From Acetobacter estunensis (lineage in GTDB: Bacteria; Pseudomonadota; Alphaproteobacteria; Acetobacterales; Acetobacteraceae): a DNA stretch of 51,759 bases. Under the pieces are notes generated by a model that saw only the letters and a program-made list of their open reading frames with translations, searched no databases and had not been told where the DNA came from. Numbering within the stretch: the first letter of the stretch is position 1; every line of letters begins with the position of its first letter. Positions 19,674 to 31,474 of this stretch are shown piece by piece. The position numbers and the translations under genes are program-made. The stretch spans positions 1 to 51,759 of the forward strand of contig NZ_WOTH01000020.1 of NCBI RefSeq assembly GCF_011516945.1. The letters are read 5' to 3'.

Positions 19674-20116
19674 GTCGCGGCTCACACCGGAAAGATGGAA
19701 AGGGGCCGGCGGGGCGACTCGCCGGCCTTTCCACAGGCGGACCGTCACAGCGCCAGTTGCGCGTAGCGGAAGAAGTGCGGCGTGTTCTGGCGGAAGTATT
19801 CGCGCGCGCGGACTTTCGTGACCCGGAACTGGCGGGCGTGTCCATCACCGTGACGGAAGTGCGCATCTCTCCCGATCTCAAGCATGCGACGGCCTTTGTC
19901 GCCTGTCTGGGACGGACGGATGTGGAAAGCCTGCTTCCCGCGCTCAAGCGGGTGGCGCCATGGCTGCGCACCCAACTGGCGCATACTTTGCGCCTGCGGG
20001 TGGCTCCAGAACTGCATTTCCAGCCCGATACGGCACTGGATTACGCAATGGAAGTGGATGCGCTGCTCAAGCGTCCTGAGGTCCAGCGTGATCTGGACGA
20101 CCACGAAGACGAATAG
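19670..20116 (+). CDS. rbfA: Ribosome-binding factor A
   Basis: RbfA binds immature 30S subunits and helps 16S rRNA 5'-end processing, with a role in cold growth. The 148-residue protein has the KH-like fold segments: [14 protein letters not shown], the [21 protein letters not shown] strand pair, and the C-terminal [22 protein letters not shown] segment. The ATG at 19670 overlaps the infB stop, so translation is coupled. The first 28 residues are Gly/Arg-rich and less conserved. It is the last gene of the operon, followed by a strong terminator. Confidence 0.95.
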
Positions 20117-20121
20117 AAACC

Positions 20122-20159
20122 AAAAAGGCCCGGCTCTCTTGCGAGACCGGGCCTTTTTT
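20122..20159 (+). terminator. Rho-independent terminator of rimP-rbfA operon
   Basis: Stem GGCCCGG/CCGGGCC (20127-20133, 20147-20153) is extended by TCT/AGA beyond a bulged C, with flanking A5 and a six-T run. It starts six bases past the rbfA stop. Confidence 0.9.
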
Positions 20160-20172
20160 CTGGTGAATTTTG

Positions 20173-20209
20173 AAAAGAGGCGCTTGCGGTCGGGCAAGCG
20201 CCTCTTTTT
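20173..20209. terminator. Bidirectional terminator between rbfA and glyS
   Basis: A perfect 15-bp stem AAAAGAGGCGCTTGC/GCAAGCGCCTCTTTT (20173-20187, 20194-20208) with a 6-base loop. A/T runs on both sides let it work in either direction. It lies 6 bases beyond the glyS stop and mainly serves glyQS. Confidence 0.9.
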
Positions 20210-20214
20210 GTGGA

Positions 20215-22302
20215 TCAGCCGTCGATCTGGCTGAAGTCGGCAATCAGGCGTGTCATACGCACCAGTTCGGACAACAGCTTCAGACGATTGGCGCGCACGG
20301 CGCTGTCGTCTGCGTTTACCGTCACTTTCTCAAAGAACGTATCCAGCACGGGACGGAGGCTGGCGGCTTCTTTCATGGCATCGACAAAGCGTTCGCCAGC
20401 AAACGCGGCCTCAACCTGCGGAATGACGCGGTTCAGGGCTTCCGCCAGAGCCACTTCTTCCGGCTGTGTGTAGAGTGCCGGATCGGGTGTACCTTCGTGC
20501 GGACCGTCTTTCTTGTCCTCGATCCGAAGGATGTTGGCAGCACGCTTCGTGGCGGCGAGAAGGTTTTTGCCGTCTTCGGTCGCCAGCATCTCGGCCAAGG
20601 CATCCGTGCGGGCCAGCAGGCGCACGATGTCGCTGTCGGTGTTGCCAACGGACACGGCGGCCAGCACGTCATGACGTGCGCCTTCGCTGCGAAGCTGCAC
20701 GCGCAGACGTTCAGCGATGAAGGCGGGCAGAAGGTCGAGATCCGGCGCATTACGCAGAGCCTCGGGCAATGCTTCGGACGCTTTGACGAACAGAGCCACC
20801 AGATCCAGCCGCAATCCGTTTTTGCGGATGATGTTGATGATGCCCAGAGCCGCGCGGCGCAGGCCATAGGGATCGCCGGACCCGCTTGGTTTTGCACCGA
20901 TGGCGAAGAACGCCGTCAGCATGTCGAAGCGGTCCGCCAGAGCCAGCGCCACGGAGGTGGGGGCCGTTGGCACCGTGTCGGACGGTCCTTTGGGCTGATA
21001 CTGCTCGGCAATGGCGATGCTGACGTCCTCAGCCTCTCGGTCGTGACGGGCATAGTAGCCGCCCATGACACCCTGAAGCTCGGGGAACTCTCCCACCATG
21101 CCGGTGGAGAGATCGGCCTTTGCCAGAAGAGCCGCGCGTGCGGCGTGCGTCGGATCAGCGCCGACCATCGGGGCGAGGATTTCGGCCATCCGCACGATGC
21201 GGCGCACACGCTCGCCCTGCGTGCCGAGATCGGCGTGGAAGATCACGCGGTCGAGATCGGCCACGCGGGATTCCAGCGTGCGCTTGCGGTCGAGATCCCA
21301 GAAGTGGCGGGCATCTTCGAAGCGGGCGCGGAGCACGCGCTCATTGCCCGCGATCACCTGAACACCACCATCGGTGGGGTCGATATTGGCCACGAAGGCA
21401 AAACGCGGCGCTGCGGTTCCGTCGCTGTTGCGCAGCGCGAAGTAGCGCTGGTTCACGCGCATGGACACCTGCATCACTTCCGCAGGGAGTTCCATGAACC
21501 GCTCATCAATGCGGCCCAGCATGGGAACGGGCCATTCCACGAGACCCGCGACTTCCTCCACCAGCCCCGGATCGGTGACGATGCTCAGCCCTTCCTCGCG
21601 GGCCATGCTGTCGATACCGTGCACGATGGTCTGGCGGCGCTCGGCGGCGTCGATCATCACGCGGCGTTCGCGCAAGCCATCCCGCCAGGTATCGAAGTCC
21701 TTCACGGCGAACGGCTCGGCGCAGGTGTTGCCGGCTGGGAAGAAGCGATGTCCCTCGGTCAGATTGCCACTGGCCAGCCCATGTCCATTGTCTGGAACGC
21801 CGCCTTCTTCGGTGGCAAGGGAGAAGGGCACCACGCTGCTGTCAAGCAGGCAGAGAATACGGCGCAGCGGGCGCACCCATGTGAAAGCGCTCCCCACGCC
21901 CCAGCGCATGGATTTCGGCCACGGAAAACCGCGCAGCAAAGCGGGCATGATTTCGGCAATGCGCACGGTCGCCGAGATGGCAGGCGTTTTGCGCTCCAGC
22001 ACCCAGAAGCCGTTCTTGAGCGTCAGCTCGTCGCGTGTCGCGCCATGCTTGCGCATGAAGCCTTCGAGGGCTTTTTCCGGTGCGCTTTCACGCGGACCGC
22101 GTTCCTCAATGGTGGCGGCCGGGACTTCATCATTGACGCCACAGGTCAGGGCGATGCGGCGGGGACCGGTGAAGGTTTTCACATCGCGCGGATCAAGCGG
22201 CGCAAGCGCCTTGAGGAGCAGGCGGGCAAGGTCTTCCCCTGCGGCTTCCTGCATCCGGGCCGGGATTTCTTCGGACAAGAGTTCGATCAGCAGGTCGGCC
22301 AT
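20215..22302 (-). CDS. glyS: Glycyl-tRNA synthetase beta subunit
   Basis: Beta subunit of the bacterial alpha2beta2 glycyl-tRNA synthetase; it recognises tRNA-Gly and supports the catalytic alpha subunit. At 695 residues it is full length. It starts MADLLIELLSEEIPARMQ, the family hallmark, and continues with the tRNA-binding and HD-like region (KADLSTGMVGEFPELQGVMG, GGYYARHDRE) and a C-terminal anticodon-binding domain (FFEKVTVNADD). Its start lies 3 bases past the glyQ stop. It is terminated by the strong hairpin at 20173-20209. Confidence 0.97.
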   Translation of the reverse strand: MADLLIELLSEEIPARMQEAAGEDLARLLLKALAPLDPRDVKTFTGPRRIALTCGVNDEVPAATIEERGPRESAPEKALEGFMRKHGATRDELTLKNGFWVLERKTPAISATVRIAEIMPALLRGFPWPKSMRWGVGSAFTWVRPLRRILCLLDSSVVPFSLATEEGGVPDNGHGLASGNLTEGHRFFPAGNTCAEPFAVKDFDTWRDGLRERRVMIDAAERRQTIVHGIDSMAREEGLSIVTDPGLVEEVAGLVEWPVPMLGRIDERFMELPAEVMQVSMRVNQRYFALRNSDGTAAPRFAFVANIDPTDGGVQVIAGNERVLRARFEDARHFWDLDRKRTLESRVADLDRVIFHADLGTQGERVRRIVRMAEILAPMVGADPTHAARAALLAKADLSTGMVGEFPELQGVMGGYYARHDREAEDVSIAIAEQYQPKGPSDTVPTAPTSVALALADRFDMLTAFFAIGAKPSGSGDPYGLRRAALGIINIIRKNGLRLDLVALFVKASEALPEALRNAPDLDLLPAFIAERLRVQLRSEGARHDVLAAVSVGNTDSDIVRLLARTDALAEMLATEDGKNLLAATKRAANILRIEDKKDGPHEGTPDPALYTQPEEVALAEALNRVIPQVEAAFAGERFVDAMKEAASLRPVLDTFFEKVTVNADDSAVRANRLKLLSELVRMTRLIADFSQIDG

Positions 22303-22305
22303 GGA

Positions 22306-23208
22306 TCAGCCCTTCGCCTTCTTCGCGGTGGTTTCGCCGGCCAGCCATGTTTCGCAGCACAGCTTGGCCAGTGTGCGGACGCGGCCGATATAGGAGGCGC
22401 GCTCGCTCACGCTGATGACGCCACGCGCATCCAGCAGATTGAAGAGATGGCTGGCTTTCAGACACTGATCATACGCAGGCTGCGCCACGCCGGCTTCGGC
22501 CAGAGCCACGGACTCACGCTCGGCGTCCGTGAAGTGACGGAGCAGCATATCGGTGTTGGCCAGCTCGAAATTGTGCCGTGAGTAATCCTGTTCGGCGCGC
22601 AGGAACACGTCGCCATAGGTCAGGCCTGCGTCATTGAAGGCAAGGTCATAGACGTTCTCGACGCCCTGCACATACATCGCCAGCCGCTCAAGACCGTAGG
22701 TCAGTTCGGTGGAGGGCATAGACACGGGGATGCCGCCGACCTGCTGGAAGTAGGTGAACTGCGTCACCTCCATGCCGTCGCACCAGACTTCCCAGCCAAG
22801 ACCCCATGCGCCGATGGTGGGATTTTCCCAGTCATCTTCCACGAAACGGATGTCGTGCAGATCGGGGTCGATGCCGATTGCGCGGTAGCTTTCCAGAAGG
22901 AGTTGCTGGCTTTCTTCCGGCGTTGGCTTCAGCAGCACCTGATACTGGTAATAGTGCTGCAGGCGATTGGGGTTTTCGCCATAGCGGCCATCGGCGGGGC
23001 GGCGGGATGGCTGCACATAGGCGGCCTTCCACGGCGTGTCGCCCAGCGCGCGCAGGGTGGTGTGCGGAGAGAGCGTGCCCGCGCCGATTTCCAGATCGTA
23101 GGGCTGGAGGATGGCGCACCCTTGGGCCGACCAGAAGCGATGAAGGGTCAGGATCAGATCCTGAAACGAGAGAGGTTTGCCGTCAGGGCGAGGGGCCGCC
23201 GGGTCCAT
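22306..23208 (-). CDS. glyQ: Glycyl-tRNA synthetase alpha subunit
   Basis: The catalytic class II subunit that activates glycine and charges tRNA-Gly. From the ATG at 23208 (300 residues) it shows [20 protein letters not shown] and [16 protein letters not shown] near the N-terminus, [19 protein letters not shown], and [19 protein letters not shown], all characteristic of GlyQ. The frame is open far upstream without homology; ATG 23208, with GGAG ten bases before, gives the normal length. It is an operon with glyS. Two small hairpins lie in its leader. Confidence 0.96.
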   Translation of the reverse strand: MDPAAPRPDGKPLSFQDLILTLHRFWSAQGCAILQPYDLEIGAGTLSPHTTLRALGDTPWKAAYVQPSRRPADGRYGENPNRLQHYYQYQVLLKPTPEESQQLLLESYRAIGIDPDLHDIRFVEDDWENPTIGAWGLGWEVWCDGMEVTQFTYFQQVGGIPVSMPSTELTYGLERLAMYVQGVENVYDLAFNDAGLTYGDVFLRAEQDYSRHNFELANTDMLLRHFTDAERESVALAEAGVAQPAYDQCLKASHLFNLLDARGVISVSERASYIGRVRTLAKLCCETWLAGETTAKKAKG

Positions 23209-23235
23209 GGGATGAACAGTCTCCGCTGAGATGCA

Positions 23236-23274
23236 GGGGCGGGCACCATACAGCGCCCCTTTCCTGACGGAAAG
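23236..23274 (-). promoter_or_regulatory. Tandem hairpins in the glyQ leader
   Basis: On the glyQ message the first element is CTTTCC/GGAAAG with a 4-base loop, and the second is GGGGCG/CGCCCC with a 12-base loop, ending 27 bases before the ATG. There is no T-run after the second, so it is not a classical attenuator. The function is unknown. Confidence 0.3.
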
Positions 23275-23398
23275 GAACAAGCCTGATCTCGCGCGGCATG
23301 GCAGGTTGCCCGCGAAAACTTGTGCAGCGCATGACTTGCGCGGGAGAGTGTTGCGGCCCACGAAACGGTGAACCGATGACGGACAGGGAACAGGCGAT

Positions 23399-25042
23399 TT
23401 GAAACGTTTCTTCAACACGCGCGAGACCGTGGTCACAGACTCCCTTGATGGATTGTTGCGTTCGTCCATGGGGCGTCACCTGTGCCGTCTGGACGGCTAT
23501 CCCGAGATCAAGGTGGTTCTGCGACGCGAGCGCGATCCATCCCGGGTGGCCGTGGTGTCGGGTGGTGGGTGCGGGCATGAACCGGCCCATGCAGGATTCG
23601 TGGGCGAGGGCATGCTGGATGCTGCCGTCTGTGGGTCGATCTTTGCCTCTCCGGGTGTGGACGCGATTCTGGCCGGTATCCTTGCTGTTACAGGGGAGGC
23701 GGGCTGCCTGCTTGTCATCAAGAGCTACACTGGAGACCGGCTGAACTTCGCGTTGGCGGCCGAGCAGGCGCGGGGCATGGGTCTGGCGGTTGAGACGGTT
23801 GTAGTGGGCGATGACACGGCGCTGCCGGACGCGCGCTATCCGCGTGGGCTGGCGGGAACGGTTCTTGTCCAGAAGGTCGCGGGTCATGCGGCCCGCAGCG
23901 GCGCGTCTCTGGCTGAGGTGGCGCGGCAGGCACGGGACGCGGCAAAGCAGTTGGCCTCCATCGGTCTCTCACTGACGGATTGCTGTGCCTACGACCCACA
24001 CGGGACCACGCGACTGGCCGATGACGAAGGCGAACTGGGGCTGGGCATTCATGGCGAGCCGGGTGCGCGTCGGATCAATGTGGCGGGTGCGGATGTGCTG
24101 ATGCAGCAGGCGGCGGATACGCTGGAAACCGCGCTGCCTCTCAGTGGTGGTGCGCGATATGCCCTGCTTCTGAACATGCTGGGAGCGGTGCCTCCCATTG
24201 AGCAGACGCTGCTGCTCGAATCATTTTCTCGTACGACACTGGCGCAGAAAGTCGATCTGGTGATCGGTCCGGCCCCCATGATGACGGCGCTGGACATGAA
24301 CGGTTTCTCACTTACGCTTCTGGCACTCACCAACGAGTTGCGGGTTGCGCTGGAATCGCCTGTGGAGCCGCGGGCCTGGCCGGGCACAGCATGCTTTGCC
24401 GAACCGGATGTCCGTCCGCTGCCCGCCATGCCGGAGACATTTCCCTATCCGCCATCCTCACAACCGCAGCTTGAAGCGCTGATCCGTGTGGGTGCCGAGA
24501 CGCTGATCGCCAATGCCGACAGCCTGAACAAGCTGGATGCGCAGATTGGCGATGGTGACGCAGGTTCGACCTTTGCCGAAGCCGCGCGGGAGATCCTCGC
24601 GGCTCTACCGCGTTTGCCGCTGGCAGTGCCGAAAGAACTCTGCACCACGTTGGGAGCGGTGCTGGCGCGTCATGCGGGTGGCTCCAGTGGCGTGCTGCTG
24701 TCCATCATGCTGTCGGCGGCTGGGCGTAGCGACAAGCCGTGGGGGCAGGCCTTGGTGGAGGGGCTGGATGCCATGCGGCGGCACGGGGGCGCCAATCCGG
24801 GGGATCGGACGATGGTGGACGCTCTGGTTCCGGCTCTTGATGCTTTCGCAAAGGGTGGTTCGCTGGGAGATGCAGCGGGGGCGGCCCGCAAGGGAGCGGA
24901 TGCGACACGCAGCATGGGCGAAGCCCGGGCGGGACGTGCGTCCTACGTGCCGGGCGAGCGTCTGGCGGATGTGCCGGACCCCGGAGCGGAGGCGATTGCC
25001 CGGATGCTGGAGGCCATGGCGCGCTCGATTTCGCAGATATGA
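23399..25042 (+). CDS. Dihydroxyacetone kinase, fused DhaK-DhaL type
   Basis: An ATP-dependent kinase making dihydroxyacetone phosphate, important for glycerol and dihydroxyacetone use in acetic acid bacteria. 547 residues. The DhaK half (1-330) shows [17 protein letters not shown], the [17 protein letters not shown] loop and H218 in GLGIHGEPG, the His that binds dihydroxyacetone covalently. The DhaL half (about 355-547) has the Mg-ATP aspartates D380, D385 and D387 ([11 protein letters not shown]) and [11 protein letters not shown]. This is the Citrobacter-type single-chain form, not the PTS-dependent DhaKLM. The start is TTG at 23399 with an AGGGAAC/CAGG-type ribosome site. It is followed after 13 bases by the YbaK-like gene. 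Confidence 0.93.
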   Translation: MKRFFNTRETVVTDSLDGLLRSSMGRHLCRLDGYPEIKVVLRRERDPSRVAVVSGGGCGHEPAHAGFVGEGMLDAAVCGSIFASPGVDAILAGILAVTGEAGCLLVIKSYTGDRLNFALAAEQARGMGLAVETVVVGDDTALPDARYPRGLAGTVLVQKVAGHAARSGASLAEVARQARDAAKQLASIGLSLTDCCAYDPHGTTRLADDEGELGLGIHGEPGARRINVAGADVLMQQAADTLETALPLSGGARYALLLNMLGAVPPIEQTLLLESFSRTTLAQKVDLVIGPAPMMTALDMNGFSLTLLALTNELRVALESPVEPRAWPGTACFAEPDVRPLPAMPETFPYPPSSQPQLEALIRVGAETLIANADSLNKLDAQIGDGDAGSTFAEAAREILAALPRLPLAVPKELCTTLGAVLARHAGGSSGVLLSIMLSAAGRSDKPWGQALVEGLDAMRRHGGANPGDRTMVDALVPALDAFAKGGSLGDAAGAARKGADATRSMGEARAGRASYVPGERLADVPDPGAEAIARMLEAMARSISQI

Positions 25043-25055
25043 GGAGAAAAGAAAG

Positions 25056-25517
25056 ATGAGCCGCGAGTCAGTCGAGGCGTGGTTGCGCGAACATGCGCCG
25101 GACGTGCTGATCATCGAGCAGGGAGCGAGCACGGCCACTGTGGCGGAGGCTGCCGAAACACTCGGCGTGCAGGAGGGGCAGATCGCCAAGACGCTCGCCA
25201 TTCGTGTTGGGGATGAGCGCGTGCTGGTGGTGATGGCTGGCGATGCGCGGCTCGATAACCGCAAGACGAAGGAAGCGTTTGGCGCGCGTCCCCATATGCT
25301 CTCGGCGGAAGATGCTTTGGAATTGACGAGTCACCCCGTTGGGGGCGTTTGCCCGTTCGGGCTGCCCGGTTCTGTGCCGGTTTATTGTGACCTGTCGCTC
25401 AGACAGTTCGAAGACGTATGGCCCGCTGCGGGTTCCCGCACGGCATCCGTGAAATTGCCGCCTGCGCGGTTGGCCGAACTGGTCGGCGCGACATGGGTGG
25501 ATGTCGCGCAAGGCTGA
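25056..25517 (+). CDS. YbaK/EbsC-family aminoacyl-tRNA deacylase
   Basis: A 153-residue YbaK-like protein; members hydrolyse mischarged tRNAs (for example Cys-tRNA-Pro or related) in trans. Visible family features are VAEAAETLGVQEGQIAKTLAI with its lysine, DARLDNRKTKEAFG, and the GGVCPFGLPGSVPVYCD loop containing the GGxxPFG motif. The start ATG 25056 follows GAGGAGAAAAGAAAG, a good ribosome site overlapping the dhaKL stop region, so co-expression with dhaKL is likely. The exact tRNA substrate cannot be told; ProX-type and YbaK-type members look alike at this level. Confidence 0.85.
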   Translation: MSRESVEAWLREHAPDVLIIEQGASTATVAEAAETLGVQEGQIAKTLAIRVGDERVLVVMAGDARLDNRKTKEAFGARPHMLSAEDALELTSHPVGGVCPFGLPGSVPVYCDLSLRQFEDVWPAAGSRTASVKLPPARLAELVGATWVDVAQG

Positions 25518-25522
25518 AGACG

Positions 25523-26062
25523 TCAGGGTTTCTGGAGGTCGGCAAACAGTTTGCGCATCTTGGCGACCTTCGGACCGACCACGGCCTGACAATATCCCGT
25601 GTCAGGATTGCGGGCGTAATAGTCCTCATGTTTGGCTTCGGCAGGCCAGAAGACCGGCAGCGGTTCGATCTGTGTCACCAGTGGAGCGCCCCAGACATCG
25701 GCCTGCGTGAACTCGTCACGCACGGCCTCAGCGATACTTTCCTGTTCGGGCGATGTCGTGAAGATGACCGAGCGATATTGTGTGCCCACATCGTTGCCCT
25801 GCCGGTTCAGCGTGGTGGGATCGTGCAGTGTGAAGAACACCTGAAGGATCTGGCGGCAGGTTATGACAGCCGGGTCGAAGACGACTTCCACGACCTCCGC
25901 ATGACCGGTCTGGCCGGAGCAGACCTGTTCATAGGTGGGACGGGCTGTGGTGCCGCCCGCGTAGCCCGAGCGGACTGACAACACGCCGCGCAGGCTGCGA
26001 TAGACGGCTTCGACGCACCAGAAGCAGCCGCCGCCCAGCACAATGGTTTCGGATGAGGTCAT
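25523..26062 (-). CDS. msrA: Peptide methionine (S)-S-oxide reductase MsrA
   Basis: Repairs oxidised methionine in proteins. The 179-residue protein carries the catalytic GGCFWC motif (C13, with C16 close by), the SGYAGG segment, GHAEVVEVVFDP and the C-terminal recycling Cys in DTGYCQAVV. The ATG at 26062 is chosen because MsrA domains begin just before the GGCFWC motif. The open frame extends upstream into the intergenic hairpin without homology. It lies 94 bases after valS in the same direction. The ribosome site GGAAGG is inside one arm of a long hairpin (26069-26119), so its translation may be structure-controlled. Confidence 0.95.
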   Translation of the reverse strand: MTSSETIVLGGGCFWCVEAVYRSLRGVLSVRSGYAGGTTARPTYEQVCSGQTGHAEVVEVVFDPAVITCRQILQVFFTLHDPTTLNRQGNDVGTQYRSVIFTTSPEQESIAEAVRDEFTQADVWGAPLVTQIEPLPVFWPAEAKHEDYYARNPDTGYCQAVVGPKVAKMRKLFADLQKP

Positions 26063-26068
26063 AAGTGG

Positions 26069-26119
26069 GGCCTTCCCTGATGAAATGTGTTCAGGACATG
26101 AACGCATCATGGGAAGGCC
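26069..26119 (-). promoter_or_regulatory. Long hairpin covering the msrA ribosome site
   Basis: GGCCTTCCC (26069-26077) pairs perfectly with GGGAAGGCC (26111-26119). The stem continues as TGATG/CATCA with one bulged base and a short inner TTCA/TGAA pairing. On the msrA message the 3' arm contains the GAAGG ribosome site about eight bases before the ATG. Confidence 0.55.
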
Positions 26120-26122
26120 GGT

Positions 26123-26146
26123 GCGGGAAGACAACAGCCTTCCCGC
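26123..26146 (-). terminator. Hairpin downstream of valS
   Basis: GCGGGAAG/CTTCCCGC, an 8-bp stem with an 8-base loop, lies 10 bases past the valS stop. It lacks a T-run, so it may be a weak terminator or a processing/stability element between valS and msrA. Confidence 0.35.
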
Positions 26147-26156
26147 GCAGTGTTGA

Positions 26157-28850
<2,694 letters not shown>

Positions 28851-28889
28851 GGTCTCTTCACCGAATGATTCTGCGTGGGGAACAAACGA

Positions 28890-28919
28890 AAGACGCAGCG
28901 CGGGTTTGCGCTGCGTCTT
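28890..28919 (-). terminator. Terminator between popZ and valS
   Basis: A perfect 12-bp stem AAGACGCAGCGC/GCGCTGCGTCTT with a 6-base loop. On the minus strand it is followed by TCGTTTGTT. Placed after popZ, it would end that message partly and leave valS to its own promoter. Confidence 0.65.
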
Positions 28920-28945
28920 CCTGAAGGCTCTGGTCTGGGAACGGG

Positions 28946-28982
28946 GCAGCCTGCCCAGCATGCGAGATGGTGGGCAGGTTGC
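28946..28982 (-). repeat. Second inverted repeat after popZ
   Basis: GCAGCCTGCCCA (28946-28957) pairs with TGGGCAGGTTGC (28971-28982) through one G-T pair, with a 13-base loop. It begins 11 bases beyond the popZ stop. No T-run follows; together with the hairpin at 28890-28919 it makes a tandem structure. Confidence 0.5.
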
Positions 28983-28993
28983 TCCTGATGACC

Positions 28994-29989
28994 TTAGCGG
29001 TCGCTCAGACGCTCGATTTCCTTCTGAACTGCCTGCTGGACAATGCTCGACAGGTGCTGGTCAAGCCATTCCTTGAGGAATGCCCGGACTTCGTCACGGA
29101 CAATATCCTCGATCGTCAGGTTTCCACCGCGCGTGATAGCCACTCGTCTCTCCCTGTGTTCAACAGCGTGTTTACGGCGCAGGATCTGCTGGAGTGCGCC
29201 AAAAGAATGTTCCGTAGCGCCCACGGTCTGTTTGTCCAGAGGAATCTGAACAGGCTCGGGGGCTTCGGTCGTTGTGTCCGGCAGATTGCTGTCTTCGCTC
29301 ATCATCAGTTCCGATCGCGTGGTCGTTGCGTGTTGTGGCTGTTCTGCCGGAGAGACAGGGGGGTGTGCAACCGCTTCTTCGGAAGAAGTGGGCTGCTCGA
29401 CCTTGGCCGGAGGAGGGGTTTCCTCATGCGATTCGATGGGGTGAGCTTCTTCAGATGCTGGCTCCGGCTCCGGCTCTACAGGAGCGGGCTCAGAAGAGGA
29501 CTCAACCGCGACAGGCTCCACATGCTCGGGCTCTGGGGTGGAAGCCGGTTCGACGGAAGGTGACTCCATGGCAGGTATCGGTTCTTCATGAGCCTCTTCT
29601 GCGGGAGCCTGTTCCGGCTCGGAGTGTGCTTCGGCGGCTGGTGATGGGGTTTCCTCAACCGCCACGGGCCCAGTCGATTCGGCTGGCGCAGGTGTTTCAA
29701 CAGGCGCTGGCTCAGTCGGGGCCTGGCTGTGAGACGGTTCTTCCTGTGGTGTCGGCGTATGCGTGTCCGGCACATGATGGGGAGCGGAGTCGTCAGCCAG
29801 CATGGACGAATCGAGAACCAGAACGCTGTCGTCCTCTTCCTCGTGCGCCGATGGGAGTTCAGGATGCGCTTCGGCTGCCGTTTCTTCAATCGGCTGGGCG
29901 TCTTTACCTTCCTGCAGGATGCGACGGATGGACGAGAGGACCGATTCGACCGATCCGTTTTCCCCTGTCTCGCCGTGGCTTTCTGTCAT
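28994..29989 (-). CDS. popZ: PopZ-like (DUF2497) polar organising protein
   Basis: 331 residues. The short N-terminal helix SVESVLSSIRRILQEG (about 13-28) and the C-terminal oligomerisation helices (LTIEDIVRDEVRAFLKEWLD, then IVQQAVQKEIERLSDR, at about 290-331) match PopZ/DUF2497. PopZ forms a polar scaffold binding ParB and other partners in Caulobacter. Between them lies a long, Pro/Glu/Ala/Ser-rich acidic linker without predicted structure, with many EP, PAP and EEA repeats. As I recall, Caulobacter PopZ is about 180 residues, so this linker is much longer. Its place between tolC and valS is the same as in Caulobacter, which strengthens the call. Confidence 0.85.
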   Translation of the reverse strand: MTESHGETGENGSVESVLSSIRRILQEGKDAQPIEETAAEAHPELPSAHEEEDDSVLVLDSSMLADDSAPHHVPDTHTPTPQEEPSHSQAPTEPAPVETPAPAESTGPVAVEETPSPAAEAHSEPEQAPAEEAHEEPIPAMESPSVEPASTPEPEHVEPVAVESSSEPAPVEPEPEPASEEAHPIESHEETPPPAKVEQPTSSEEAVAHPPVSPAEQPQHATTTRSELMMSEDSNLPDTTTEAPEPVQIPLDKQTVGATEHSFGALQQILRRKHAVEHRERRVAITRGGNLTIEDIVRDEVRAFLKEWLDQHLSSIVQQAVQKEIERLSDR

Positions 29990-30025
29990 GCAACACCCCT
30001 TTGTCTTGTCACGTATGCCATGCCT

Positions 30026-31474
30026 TTAGCGGCCGGGCTGATCGAGTGCATAATCGTTGAGGCCCCACAGCCTGTCCTTGACGGCTTCATAGTAGGCCTT
30101 CTCATTGTACAGCGGCACATTGAGATGAAGATCGAGAGCCGTGAGGCGACCGATGGCCGACGCCACATTATAGGAAGCGGTGACCATGTTGCTCAGGCTC
30201 TGCACAAGCGCCACCTGCGCCTGAAGCAGGGTGCTCTGCTGCTGCAGAACTTCCAGTGTGGTGCTTGTGCCCACGATGGCCTGTCGCTCCACACCGTCAA
30301 GAGCGACCATGCCCGCCTGGATGGCGGCGCGGTTACTGGCAATAGCGGCGCGATAGGACACCAGACGCTGCCAGTTCGAGGCAGCGGCCTGCGCTGCGGT
30401 GCGACGCTGAACATCGACGGCCCGTCGTGCGGCCATGGCCTGCTGTTTCGCCTGCCGGACGCCAGAATATTCGGAGCCACCCTGATAGATGGGCACGCTC
30501 AGATTCAGCGTGGCGTATTTGTTGACGTCCTGCTGATCGTTCAACTGCTGGTTGATGGCGCGGGAATAGGCCGCTGTCGCGGACAGGGTCGGCATAAGTG
30601 CTGCCATGGCGACGGCGACGGCATCTTTCTGCGAAGCTTCGGTGAAAAGCGCGCTGATGACGTCAGGGTTGTTTTTTACGGCCAGAGCGACGGCTTCCGT
30701 CTGGGACTTGACCGGAAGCACCAAGGGTTGAGGCGGCACCAGATTGGGCGGAGGCGCCATGCCGACAATCTGCATGTAGGTGGCCTGCGCGGTCTGAAGC
30801 GTTCCTTCTGACTGCTGGCGTGTGGCCTTGGCGCTGGCATAGGCCGCTTCGGCCTGTGCCACGTCCGTGCGCGTAATTTCGCCTACATGGAAGCGCTCAT
30901 TGGTGGCTTTGAGCTGCTGCTCAAGCACATGCTCGTTGTTGATGTTGAGCTGGAGAAGCTGCTCGTCCTCGATCACACCGACATAGGCATTCACGACATC
31001 CATGAACACCTGCTGTTCCGTCGAGACCAGCTTGGCGCGTTCGGCCATCACCTGATTGACGGCCTGATGTGTCTTGGCCGTTGTCTTGCCGCCGCTGTAA
31101 ATCGGCTGGGTGATGGAGACCATCGCGTCGTAACCGAAGGTACTGTATTTGCGATTATATCCGACTTTCTTGCCGCTGGTCGGATCGGTCTCACCTTCGT
31201 AGTTGTTGTAGCCCTTATAATAACTGGGATCGAACTGACCCTGAATGGTCGGATGCCAGCCCGCCAGCGCAGTCGGCACATTCTCATCCGTTGCGCGGAG
31301 AGTGGCACGTTCCTGCTGGAGCGTGGGATTTGTGAGATAGGCAGCGGAGAGGGCTTCCTGCAACGTGTGAGGAATGAAACTCGGCTCGCCGCTACCGTCA
31401 TATTTCTGGGCCAGCGCTGTCGAGCTGTACAGCGCGGCTGCAAGCCCCAGCCCCAGACCACAGGAATATTTCAT
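30026..31474 (-). CDS. tolC: TolC-family outer-membrane channel
   Basis: An outer-membrane efflux protein of 482 residues from the ATG at 31474. A signal peptide (1-22, ending STALA-Q) is followed by the two repeated outer-membrane efflux halves, with long alpha-helical stretches (ATLRATDENVPTALAGWHPT, VNAYVGVIEDEQLLQLNINN, and the second-half repeat around AQAAASNWQRLVSYRAAIAS). Such channels form a trimer spanning outer membrane and periplasm and dock with HlyD-type adaptors; an adaptor gene is present at 38264. In alphaproteobacteria the order pcm-tolC-popZ-valS is common. The start is chosen by the signal peptide; the frame extends 15 codons further. Confidence 0.93.
   Translation of the reverse strand: MKYSCGLGLGLAAALYSSTALAQKYDGSGEPSFIPHTLQEALSAAYLTNPTLQQERATLRATDENVPTALAGWHPTIQGQFDPSYYKGYNNYEGETDPTSGKKVGYNRKYSTFGYDAMVSITQPIYSGGKTTAKTHQAVNQVMAERAKLVSTEQQVFMDVVNAYVGVIEDEQLLQLNINNEHVLEQQLKATNERFHVGEITRTDVAQAEAAYASAKATRQQSEGTLQTAQATYMQIVGMAPPPNLVPPQPLVLPVKSQTEAVALAVKNNPDVISALFTEASQKDAVAVAMAALMPTLSATAAYSRAINQQLNDQQDVNKYATLNLSVPIYQGGSEYSGVRQAKQQAMAARRAVDVQRRTAAQAAASNWQRLVSYRAAIASNRAAIQAGMVALDGVERQAIVGTSTTLEVLQQQSTLLQAQVALVQSLSNMVTASYNVASAIGRLTALDLHLNVPLYNEKAYYEAVKDRLWGLNDYALDQPGR

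Noticed and set aside
20170..22581. About 800-codon plus-strand open frame opposite glyS
   Set aside because: Shadow of glyS on the opposite strand; glyS shows full synthetase motifs and proper start and terminator.
29400..29880. Repetitive GGCTCCGG-like DNA
   Set aside because: Explained by the Pro/Glu/Ala-rich coding linker of popZ; no regular repeat and spacer pattern, so not a CRISPR array.
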